64,000 nucleotides of DNA from positions 3,525,001-3,589,000 of the forward strand of contig NZ_CP119677.1 in the NCBI RefSeq assembly GCF_029318685.1, in the 5' to 3' direction. The DNA is from Ruminiclostridium papyrosolvens DSM 2782 (lineage in GTDB: Bacteria; Bacillota; Clostridia; Acetivibrionales; DSM-1351). The position numbers and the translations under genes were made by a program. Shown one piece after another: positions 7,932-15,329 of this stretch. A model generated the notes under the pieces. That model did not search any database. It was not told the DNA's origin and worked only from the letters and a program-made list of their open reading frames with translations. Each line of letters begins with the position of its first letter. The first letter of the stretch is position 1.

Positions 7932-10733
7932 CTATTTGCTTAAATCATTATTAATCCGTGTTATGTAAATTTTTATTTGCTCTATTTCAGCTTCATTTTT
8001 TATATTTTTTATAGCTTTATTATAATACTTTAGTGCCTCTAATAGATTTTTCTGTTTATCTTTAACCTCGGATAAGTCTAAAAAGCAGATACCAAGTTGT
8101 TTTTGTATTTTGGTATACATTGCAGGATTATCTTTTTCCTGCAACATGGTTTCAGCCCTTTGATAAGCTTCTATTGCACTTGTAAGGTTTTCCTCCCTAT
8201 TCTTGAACTTAGATAAAGCATAGTACATATATCCAAGATCCGTATTAAATTCCGGAGCATTTATAGAACCATTTTCATCAATATAGTAAGCTTTCAGTTC
8301 CTTGAATATTTCTTGTGATTTATTTAATATATCTTCTGAGCCCTTTAGCTGTGCTAAATTAACGTATAATAAAGCCTGATTAGCTTTGACTTCCATGTAT
8401 TTACCGGGATTTTCTTCCAAGGTGTACACTTTTAACGCTTCCTGACATGCCTCAACACCCTTTATAATTGCGTTTTCAGAGGGACTTGCCTCAGCAATTG
8501 CAATACTTAAATATCCTATACAGTATTGGGAATAGGCATAGTCTAGGGGGTATTTATCCAATGTGTATACCTTCAGAGATTCCTCATAACAATCCCGGGT
8601 TTTTGTCAGATTTTCTGCCGTATCTTTGATTTCAGACATCGCCCAGTACGCTGATCCCATATTTATTACTGTATCTGCATACCGTATTGGGTACTTGTCA
8701 AAGGTATATACCTTTAATGCTTCCTTGGAAGCTTGTAAGGATTTATTTATTGTTTCTTGGTCATCTAATACATCTCCTATATTCATATAAGTAATTGCCA
8801 GATTGCTTTGTATTAAAGCATAACTCATTGGCTGTTTTTCCAAGGTATTCACTCTCAGAGCCTCACTGTACGCTTCTATAGATTTATTCAGATTATCCAG
8901 TTTAAGTGTTAATGCGTACAAAGCTCTATAAGCGTTTCCCAAATTGTTTTTTACGTCTGCGTAATACATGGGATAATTCTCAAATGTAAGTATCTTTAGT
9001 GCCTCATCATACAATTTAATAGCTTTTTCAGTATTTGCCTGTCTGTCATCTAATTCGCCAAGGCCTTTATAGCATTTTCCCAAATAAGAAGTATTTAAAG
9101 AGTAATCTAATGGATATTTGGTGGAAGTATACACTTTTAAGGCTTCATTATATGCATTTATAGCCTTCATAAGATTTGCCCTCTTTGAGCTAAGACTGGC
9201 GAGTTTGAAATAGACTGTTCCAAGCCTGTTCTGCGCATCTGCATAATTTAAAGGGTATCTCCCTATTGAGAGAACTTTTAGGCTCTCGTTGCAGGCTGCT
9301 ACTGCCTTAGTGAGGTTTTCCCCTGAATTTCTTACCTCTGAAAGCTTAACATAGGTAGAACTAAGGCACATATTGGTTACGGCATAGTTAACAGGGTACT
9401 CTTCCGGGGTAACAACCTTTAAGGCTTCGTTGTAAGCTTTTATAGCTTTTAAGGCATTCTCTTCACGGTCTCTTATATCAGCTAACTTCCCATAGCACTG
9501 ACCTATATTGTTTTGCACGTATCCGTATTCATTCGGATATTTATCTATACTGCATACTTTCAAAACTTCATTGAATTCTTCAAACGCCTTGGATATATTT
9601 TTTTCGGAATCTGACAGCATTCCCAATCCCGTATAAATTAATCCCAAGGTATTGTGTAATTTAATATTCTTCTGGATATTTTTTTCAGGTGTAAAATACT
9701 TTAGTGCCTCATTGCAATACTCCATAGCAGTTTCAAGATTTTTTTGACGATCTTTACTACCTGCCAACACTAAATAAGCAGAACCCAGATTGTTTTGTAT
9801 TTGAGCATACTCTTGGGGGTATGCATCCCGACTGTATACTTTCATAGCTTGTGAGTATGAATCCAAAGCTTTAGAAATATTTTTTTCAGTATCTCTTACC
9901 TGTGCCAGAATAACATATGAATACGCCAAGCCATTTCGGGCGGCCGCATATACCACCGTGTTTTTTTCAGGAGTACTGACTTTAAGTGCGGCCTCATACG
10001 CCATAACCGCTTTTTCCGCATTGTCTTCCATGTCAATCATTGCAGCAAGCCTGTTATATGCATTACCTATGTTTACCTTGGTTCTCCCGTATTCCTCAGG
10101 ATTTTGTGTGCTTGAAATATTCTCAAGGACTGTTTCATACATACCTATAGCTCCGGTAAAATTATTATTTTCCAGAAGCTTGTCGGCATCATTTATCTTA
10201 TCGTTGATTTCGTTCACTCCGTATTTGTTTGTTATGTTTACCAGAATATTATTTCCTACAGCTATTACACATTCGTTGGAATTCTGAACATTTACATTAA
10301 TATTATTTTTTGAGCCGGATATGTATAAAGTGTTTTCATTGCTTTTCCATTTAACAATTTTCTTCAGACCGCTTTCAATTGCCTGTACAGGTACATATAA
10401 CCTTTGCTGATGCAAATATGAAACTGAGCCCAAAGTAATTTTTTTGCCGTCTGCTGTTATCTCTCGGCTGCCAAGCTTGGAGGAAATCAGCTTACCATTC
10501 TTCATTGCTATGGCAGTATTTGTATTTTTATCCCAGCTTACACTATATCCGAACAAGGTCATAGTTTCTCTGAAAGGTACAAAAAGCTGATTATTTACAA
10601 GTTGCAAAGGCATAGCAAATTCTATTGTTTCATTATCAATTTTGATTTTAAGCTTATCAGAATTTGCCCCTACAGAAGTTATTTGCGCAATAATAATTAA
10701 CGCAGATACCAATATTCCTAAAATTTTTTTCAT
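7932..10733 (-). CDS. Large secreted copper-amine-oxidase-N + tandem TPR protein
   Basis: 933 aa from ATG 10733 (GGAGAGAATCTT before it; a longer in-frame start at 10772 lacks a site). Signal peptide MKKILGILVSALIIIAQ, then a copper-amine-oxidase-N-like domain (residues about 25-130), the shared Asn/Ile motif (INVNVQNSNECVIAVGNNI), then about fourteen TPR-type units of 46-47 residues. The units carry a repeated linker of the form EALKVYT..KYP..YA, unusual because the linker is as conserved as the helices. Such regular TPR arrays usually form superhelical protein-binding scaffolds. It is the middle gene of three on one strand. No catalytic domain is seen. Confidence 0.8.
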   Translation of the reverse strand: MKKILGILVSALIIIAQITSVGANSDKLKIKIDNETIEFAMPLQLVNNQLFVPFRETMTLFGYSVSWDKNTNTAIAMKNGKLISSKLGSREITADGKKITLGSVSYLHQQRLYVPVQAIESGLKKIVKWKSNENTLYISGSKNNINVNVQNSNECVIAVGNNILVNITNKYGVNEINDKINDADKLLENNNFTGAIGMYETVLENISSTQNPEEYGRTKVNIGNAYNRLAAMIDMEDNAEKAVMAYEAALKVSTPEKNTVVYAAARNGLAYSYVILAQVRDTEKNISKALDSYSQAMKVYSRDAYPQEYAQIQNNLGSAYLVLAGSKDRQKNLETAMEYCNEALKYFTPEKNIQKNIKLHNTLGLIYTGLGMLSDSEKNISKAFEEFNEVLKVCSIDKYPNEYGYVQNNIGQCYGKLADIRDREENALKAIKAYNEALKVVTPEEYPVNYAVTNMCLSSTYVKLSEVRNSGENLTKAVAACNESLKVLSIGRYPLNYADAQNRLGTVYFKLASLSSKRANLMKAINAYNEALKVYTSTKYPLDYSLNTSYLGKCYKGLGELDDRQANTEKAIKLYDEALKILTFENYPMYYADVKNNLGNAYRALYALTLKLDNLNKSIEAYSEALRVNTLEKQPMSYALIQSNLAITYMNIGDVLDDQETINKSLQASKEALKVYTFDKYPIRYADTVINMGSAYWAMSEIKDTAENLTKTRDCYEESLKVYTLDKYPLDYAYSQYCIGYLSIAIAEASPSENAIIKGVEACQEALKVYTLEENPGKYMEVKANQALLYVNLAQLKGSEDILNKSQEIFKELKAYYIDENGSINAPEFNTDLGYMYYALSKFKNREENLTSAIEAYQRAETMLQEKDNPAMYTKIQKQLGICFLDLSEVKDKQKNLLEALKYYNKAIKNIKNEAEIEQIKIYITRINNDLSK
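7980..10190 (-). repeat. Tandem ~141-bp repeats coding for 47-residue TPR units
   Basis: Within the 933-residue protein the segment from residue about 180 to the end is built from roughly fourteen units of 46-47 codons, each ending in a version of EALKVYT-x-KYP. At DNA level the copies have diverged, so they are old duplications, but the period is very regular from about 8340 to 9990. Confidence 0.7.
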
Positions 10734-10830
10734 AAGATTCTCTCCGACATTTATTTTTATTTTGTTTCTCATTACTTTACATACATTACTGTCTTAGAGG
10801 TATAAATTTTGCTGCTTAAATTGTAAAGTT

Positions 10831-11928
10831 CTATTTTTTGCTTTTATCAGTGGATTGAGCTGATGATGCAGCTGTCTTCCCTTTGGAGCATGAAGTATCT
10901 GAAGCCTCATTAGTTTTGTTGTTATTAATTATAATGTTGTTACCTACCCCAATGTTTAAATCAGAACTTCCTGATATATTTATATTTATGTCGTTATTTT
11001 TCTGCTCGGTTTGAGTCTTTATATTATTATTTGTTTTTGGTCTGTTTATAGTTTTATTTTTGGATTTATCAACAGAAGCAGGACTTTTTTTCTGATTATT
11101 ATTCTGGTTTTCCCGACTTGGGTTTGTTTTATTTTCATCCGACTTCTTTGTCGGCACTGTTTTGTCTTTTTTTGCCGCAACTTCCCCTTGAACTGCTTCT
11201 ACAGGCTTCTTTGACTGATTTGCTGATTGAGAGGCTTGAGTTGGATTTATGTCAGAAGCTACTTTTTTATTATTGTTACTTGCCTGAATAAATGTATAGC
11301 TTAAAATAGCAACAATCAAAATCACGGTTAAAACGCTTCTCGCTTCTATAAACTTTTTTGCATTACCAAGTTTGTTTCTTGGTATCACATTGATTTCACT
11401 GTTTTTTAGTAGAGAATTTTTCTTATTGCTTGTACTTTCCTGATTATTTTTAATCAGCTCAAGATCAAACTTAACAATTCCTTTATAGCCCCCTTCCAGT
11501 CCCTTATCCAACTCCAAGCTGTAGTCATCTTCACTGCCGAGCTTACCGGTAAGTCCGTTACTTATGTCTGCATCAGGTACATCGTAGGACCATGAAGTAC
11601 ATACATTTAAAGATTCTTCGATAAATTCACCAAAGTCTTTTATTTCCGTAAGCATTTGTTTTATTTCTTCTGTAACGGAAGAGCAGTCAATTACAGTTAG
11701 TATTTCTTTTCTAATCATTTTACGCTGTACTTTACTTGTTTCTTTTACTGCAAAATCTACAATTCTGTATATATCTTCAGATTTAATTTCTGTTTTGTTA
11801 TTTTTCCATTTAGATATTATGGAAACTTCTTTAAGTAAATATCTATCTGCCAGTATATTTGCATTTTTTTTTGTTATTTTAAACAAAATACCTAATATGG
11901 TTTTAAGATTAAAACAGTTATCTTCCAT
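10831..11928 (-). CDS. Membrane-anchored HTH protein with extracellular low-complexity tail
   Basis: 365 aa. Residues 20-60 look like an XRE-type helix-turn-helix (ANILADRYLLKEVSIISKWK followed by NNKTEI). The middle part (60-190) is not recognised. One transmembrane segment lies near residues 200-220 (VLTVILIVAILSYTFIQ), then a Lys/Asn/Ser/Gln-rich stretch, then ININISGSSDLNIGVGNNII near residue 325, the same motif found in the next two proteins. Inside-HTH / outside-tail topology suggests a one-component membrane regulator or anchor that might sense or bind the secreted TPR partners. First gene of the presumed three-gene operon (98 bp to the next start). The DNA-binding role is inferred. 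Confidence 0.65.
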   Translation of the reverse strand: MEDNCFNLKTILGILFKITKKNANILADRYLLKEVSIISKWKNNKTEIKSEDIYRIVDFAVKETSKVQRKMIRKEILTVIDCSSVTEEIKQMLTEIKDFGEFIEESLNVCTSWSYDVPDADISNGLTGKLGSEDDYSLELDKGLEGGYKGIVKFDLELIKNNQESTSNKKNSLLKNSEINVIPRNKLGNAKKFIEARSVLTVILIVAILSYTFIQASNNNKKVASDINPTQASQSANQSKKPVEAVQGEVAAKKDKTVPTKKSDENKTNPSRENQNNNQKKSPASVDKSKNKTINRPKTNNNIKTQTEQKNNDININISGSSDLNIGVGNNIIINNNKTNEASDTSCSKGKTAASSAQSTDKSKK

Positions 11929-12270
11929 ACAATACTCCTATTAGGGGTTTCTTTTAGAATTTTTATTAAATTTAATACATTTATTAATATTTTACCATAA
12001 ATTATCAAGTATTGTAATCAAATTACATTCTCTTTTATGGTTTAACGACAAAAAAAGATATTTTGTTGTATATATGTTGATTATATGGTATTATTTGTAT
12101 GACTTTTAATTATTTAGTCCATGGAGGTGATAGGTGGATAAAAAGTACAAATTAAAGGTTCCTTGAAGTACTTTTCTCATTTATTCCAATTCACAACTTT
12201 CATTCCCTTAAATATTTAATTTCCAAAAGAGAAATGTATTAGTATTTTATTTTATTTGGGAGGAAAAAGT
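11929..12270. other. Divergent intergenic region upstream of the cellulase
   Basis: 342 bp between the minus-strand HTH gene and the plus-strand cellulase. AT-rich; contains a possible 10-codon leader ORF (12134-12166) and an 8-bp inverted repeat (12141-12148 / 12168-12175). The cellulase ribosome site GGGAGG lies at 12258-12263. No confident promoter was assigned. Confidence 0.5.
12134..12166 (+). CDS. Possible 10-residue leader peptide
   Basis: GTG at 12134 follows GGAGGTG (12123-12129) at short spacing and reads VDKKYKLKVP before TGA. The ORF overlaps the left arm and loop of the AAAAGTAC/GTACTTTT inverted repeat. A start with such a strong ribosome site about 105 bp ahead of the cellulase could be a regulatory leader, but so short an ORF may be chance. 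Confidence 0.25.
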   Translation: MDKKYKLKVP

Positions 12271-13887
12271 ATGAAAAAAACAATTAGTTTATTTCTTGTG
12301 TTAGTAATGTTTTTGACATTATTAATCCCGTCAGTAACAAAGGTTTCAGCAGCGGAACCCGGTGTGGCAGAGCCCGGTGATGACTGGCTGCATGTTGAAG
12401 GCACAAATATTGTAGACAAATACGGCAATAAGGTATGGATTACAGGTGCCAACTGGTTTGGTTTCAATTGCCGTGAAAAAATGCTTTTGGATTCATATCA
12501 CAGTAATATTGTTGCGGATATCGAAATGGTTGCAGACAAAGGAATTAACGTTGTCAGAATGCCTATTGCAACAGATCTGTTATATGCCTGGAGTAAAGGT
12601 GAATATCCTGCTTCTACGGATACAAGCTACAATAATGCCGCTCTGGAAGGCTTGAACAGTTACCAGCTTTTTAACTTTATGCTGGAAAACTTCAAAAGAG
12701 TCGGTATCAAGGTTATTCTCGACGTACATAGTGCAGAAACTGACAATATGGGTCATACCTATCCCTTATGGTATAACGGCACCATAACAGAGGATGTGTT
12801 CAAGGCAGCATGGGTTTGGGTGGCTGACCACTATAAAAACGATGATACTATTATTGGTTTTGATTTAAAAAATGAACCTCATACAAATGCAGGAACATTG
12901 AAAATGAAATCCCAAAGTGCTATCTGGGATGACTCAGCACACGCAAACAACTGGAAAAGGGTAGCACAAGAAACGGCCCTTGCAATAATGAAGGTTCATC
13001 CTAACGCATTGATTTTTGTTGAAGGTGTTGAGATGTACCCAAAAGATGGTTTATGGAATGATGATTCCTTTGATACAAGTCCATGGACAGGTACCAATGA
13101 CTACTACGGCAACTGGTGGGGCGGCAACCTGAGGGGTGTAAAAGATCACCCTATTAATCTGGGAGCTTATCAGAAGCAGCTTGTTTATTCACCTCATGAC
13201 TACGGTCCTATGGTTTTTGAGCAGGAGTGGTTCAAAGGTGATTTCCCGACCTGCGATGATGCCACAGCAAAGAAAATTCTTTATGAAAAGTGTTGGAAGG
13301 ACAATTGGGCTTATATTATGGAAAACGGAACTTCCCCTCTGCTTATAGGTGAATGGGGCGGACTCACGGAAGGAGAAGACAAACTTCTGGAGGCCAATAA
13401 GAAATATCTTAGAAGTATGAGAGACTACATTTTAGAAAACAAATACAAACTCCATCACACTTTCTGGTGTATAAATATTGACTCAGCGGATACAGGAGGA
13501 CTTTTTACCCGTGGTGAAGGAACCGCTTTCCCCGGCGGAAGAGACCTGAAATGGAATGACAATAAGTACGACAACTACTTATATCCCGTACTATGGAAAA
13601 ACAGCGAAGGAAAGTTTATCGGTCTGGATCATAAAATCGTCCTTGGTAAAAATGGTGTATTACTTGGCAGCCCTGATGAACCAACTATATTATATGGAGA
13701 TGCTAATAAGGACGGACAAATTGATACACTTGATTTGATTGCCTTGAAGTCATATATTTTAGGCATTAATCAGAACATTGACACAAAGGCGGCTGACCTT
13801 AACAGGGACAACTCAATAGATGCTTTGGATATGCAAATTCTAAAAGGATATATTTTGGGGCTGGTGACTCAACTGCCTTTAGGGTAA
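12271..13887 (+). CDS. Cellulosomal GH5 endoglucanase with type I dockerin
   Basis: 538 aa. ATG 12271 follows GGGAGGAAAAAGT; the upstream in-frame TTG at 12256 is part of that site. Signal peptide MKKTISLFLVLVMFLTLLIP, cut near VSA-AEP. The GH5 domain (about 40-460) has the acid/base Glu in KNEPH (residue 202) and the nucleophile Glu in IGEWGG (residue 361). The C-terminus (about 475-538) is a dockerin with two Ca-binding repeats (DANKDGQIDTLDLIALKSY and DLNRDNSIDALDMQILKGY). It would cut beta-1,4-glucan outside the cell, docked on a CipC-type scaffoldin. Probably a relative of the Cel5D-type (GH5 subfamily 1) enzymes of C. cellulolyticum; the subfamily is by resemblance. Stands alone and is followed by a strong terminator. 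Confidence 0.93.
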   Translation: MKKTISLFLVLVMFLTLLIPSVTKVSAAEPGVAEPGDDWLHVEGTNIVDKYGNKVWITGANWFGFNCREKMLLDSYHSNIVADIEMVADKGINVVRMPIATDLLYAWSKGEYPASTDTSYNNAALEGLNSYQLFNFMLENFKRVGIKVILDVHSAETDNMGHTYPLWYNGTITEDVFKAAWVWVADHYKNDDTIIGFDLKNEPHTNAGTLKMKSQSAIWDDSAHANNWKRVAQETALAIMKVHPNALIFVEGVEMYPKDGLWNDDSFDTSPWTGTNDYYGNWWGGNLRGVKDHPINLGAYQKQLVYSPHDYGPMVFEQEWFKGDFPTCDDATAKKILYEKCWKDNWAYIMENGTSPLLIGEWGGLTEGEDKLLEANKKYLRSMRDYILENKYKLHHTFWCINIDSADTGGLFTRGEGTAFPGGRDLKWNDNKYDNYLYPVLWKNSEGKFIGLDHKIVLGKNGVLLGSPDEPTILYGDANKDGQIDTLDLIALKSYILGINQNIDTKAADLNRDNSIDALDMQILKGYILGLVTQLPLG

Positions 13888-13891
13888 TTAG

Positions 13892-13940
13892 AAACATGTC
13901 AAAAGGGAAGTCGTCAAACGACTTCCCTTTTGACATGTTT
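13892..13940 (+). terminator. Strong hairpin terminator after the cellulase
   Basis: Perfect 23-bp inverted repeat (left arm from AAACATGTC, right arm ending GACATGTTT) with a 3-nt loop, four bases after the cellulase stop codon. The T-run after the stem is short (TTTTCT), so efficiency rests on the stem; the element is symmetric. Confidence 0.85.
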
Positions 13941-13994
13941 TCTATAGTACAGGCATACAATGTACTATAATCTTACAAATATTGAGAGGATAAA

Positions 13995-14405
13995 ATGGTA
14001 AATATATTTTTATCATGCAGCAGTCACGACCAAACATATATTAAGTATATAATTGCTGACTTGGGAACACTGCCTGAAAAATATAAACTGTTTTACTTTT
14101 TGCCTCCTTACAAAAAGAACATCCCCATTGACAATATCCTTGAAAGATTATATGAAATTGACTTGTTCATTTTGTTTATAACAAGTAATTCACTTAACAG
14201 CCAATTTGTACAGCGTGAATTGAGTCAGGCAATTTATTTAAATAAATTAAACAGAATTAAAGAAATATGCCCCATTTCATTGGATAGCAGTATTGATGTA
14301 TCTAAGGACAACCGAATACCGGAATATATCAAAAAATATATTCATTTATCCGAATCGCCTTTAAATACATTGCAAATAGTAAGGAATTTTATAATGAGTT
14401 ATTAG
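13995..14405 (+). CDS. Small TIR-domain protein (candidate defence sensor/NADase)
   Basis: 136 aa, ATG after GAGAGGATAAA. The whole protein is one TIR-like fold: strand A VNIFLSCSSHD, a second strand KLFYFLPP, the conserved LFILFITSNSLNSQFVQREL segment whose Glu (RELSQA) matches the catalytic Glu of bacterial TIR NADases, and a late strand ICPISLD. No other domain is fused. It is followed 9 bp later by a two-helix membrane protein of the DUF4231/SLATT type. Bacterial TIR domains make or cleave NAD-derived nucleotides in Thoeris, CBASS and related systems. The role here is inferred from the pairing. Divergent enough that it could be a non-catalytic TIR. Confidence 0.65.
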   Translation: MVNIFLSCSSHDQTYIKYIIADLGTLPEKYKLFYFLPPYKKNIPIDNILERLYEIDLFILFITSNSLNSQFVQRELSQAIYLNKLNRIKEICPISLDSSIDVSKDNRIPEYIKKYIHLSESPLNTLQIVRNFIMSY

Positions 14406-14414
14406 GTAAACCAT

Positions 14415-14855
14415 ATGAATGATAAAAACAGATTTTATGCTAAAAATTATTTATACAGAAACCTTAATTATTATGATAAAAAGGCAGCCTCCAACAAAAA
14501 GCTGTACAACCTTTTTGTTGTTCTGGACATAGTTATTTCAGCCTTTATTCCTTTTACCGCCTTATTTAATGATGTATTTTTCCAGACCAAATATATTGTT
14601 GCCCTCATGGGTTCATTTATTACTATCCTGTCTGCTTTTAAGACAAGTTTCGGTTTACAAAAAAAGTGGATTGAATACCGTACAACGGCTGAAATTCTGG
14701 AATATCACAAACGCCTGTATCTAACTGAATCAGCTCCTTATAACAAGCTAAACAGGCATGAATTGCTGATTTCAAATGTTAAGTCCATAGTTGAAAAGGA
14801 AAATAAAGCTTGGAGGTCTGTTGAGCTTAGCATAAAAAAGCCCTCAAGAAACTAA
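14415..14855 (+). CDS. DUF4231 / SLATT-like two-TM membrane protein
   Basis: 146 aa. A basic, Tyr/Asn-rich amphipathic N-terminus (1-40) leads to two adjacent hydrophobic helices (about 35-55 FVVLDIVISAFIPF and 65-85 YIVALMGSFITILSAF), then a long charged helical tail (KKWIEYRTTAEILEYHKRLY) rich in Glu/Lys. This layout, and the WIEYRTTAE segment after the second helix, match DUF4231, a family related to the SLATT membrane domains predicted to form pores in nucleotide-signalled conflict systems. Translationally close to the TIR gene (9-bp gap, weak ribosome site), so it may be the membrane effector of a two-gene system. Confidence 0.7.
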   Translation: MNDKNRFYAKNYLYRNLNYYDKKAASNKKLYNLFVVLDIVISAFIPFTALFNDVFFQTKYIVALMGSFITILSAFKTSFGLQKKWIEYRTTAEILEYHKRLYLTESAPYNKLNRHELLISNVKSIVEKENKAWRSVELSIKKPSRN

Positions 14856-14867
14856 TATATTAAATTA

Positions 14868-15146
14868 TTAAACATTTAATATTGTGTAAGTCTTTAAAAA
14901 GATATCCTTTTTACATGGATACCTTTCTCCGTCAACTCCTGTTATAATATAGTCTCCCTTGCTGATATAATGCTTTCCCTCCAGCGTTATTATAAACGGA
15001 ATCTCATTACAAGTATCAGGGTTTACATAATTATCAGTATCCAATCCTGCATTAATAGCAGTCTGAATGTCATCAAAACCGTCTTCTAGCCCTCGTCTGT
15101 ATTCAATTGCTTCAATTGGTATAGGGTTTTTAATATATTTTGCCAA
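14868..15146 (-). CDS. Small phage-type protein
   Basis: 92 aa, likely TTG start at 15146 with GAGGTG 8 bp upstream. The N-terminal KNPIPIEAIEY and C-terminal GDYIITGVDGERYPCKKDIF segments match a common small phage protein whose members read roughly K-P-V-x-I-E-A ... P-G-D-Y-I-I-x-G-V-x-G-E-x-Y-P-C-K-P-D-I-F. Function of the family is not known. No other phage genes surround it, so this looks like an isolated remnant or moron gene. It converges with the TIR/SLATT pair (12 bp between stops). Confidence 0.6.
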   Translation of the reverse strand: MAKYIKNPIPIEAIEYRRGLEDGFDDIQTAINAGLDTDNYVNPDTCNEIPFIITLEGKHYISKGDYIITGVDGERYPCKKDIFLKTYTILNV

Positions 15147-15329
15147 ATTAGCTTCACCTCATGGATATTATCGCTCATTACGATATTTTTTATTCAAATT
15201 CGCCATAGTCCTCAATACATAATATGTAAAAAAGTATAAAATGCTATAATTAATTAAAATTGTTCAATATTCTTTACTTTATGTTTATGGTAAAATTATC
15301 ATATATTTTTTATTGTGGGGTGAATCTCA

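Noticed and set aside
12256-12270. TTG start for the cellulase 15 bp upstream
   Set aside because: The codons before ATG 12271 form its own ribosome site, and the signal peptide begins normally at the ATG.
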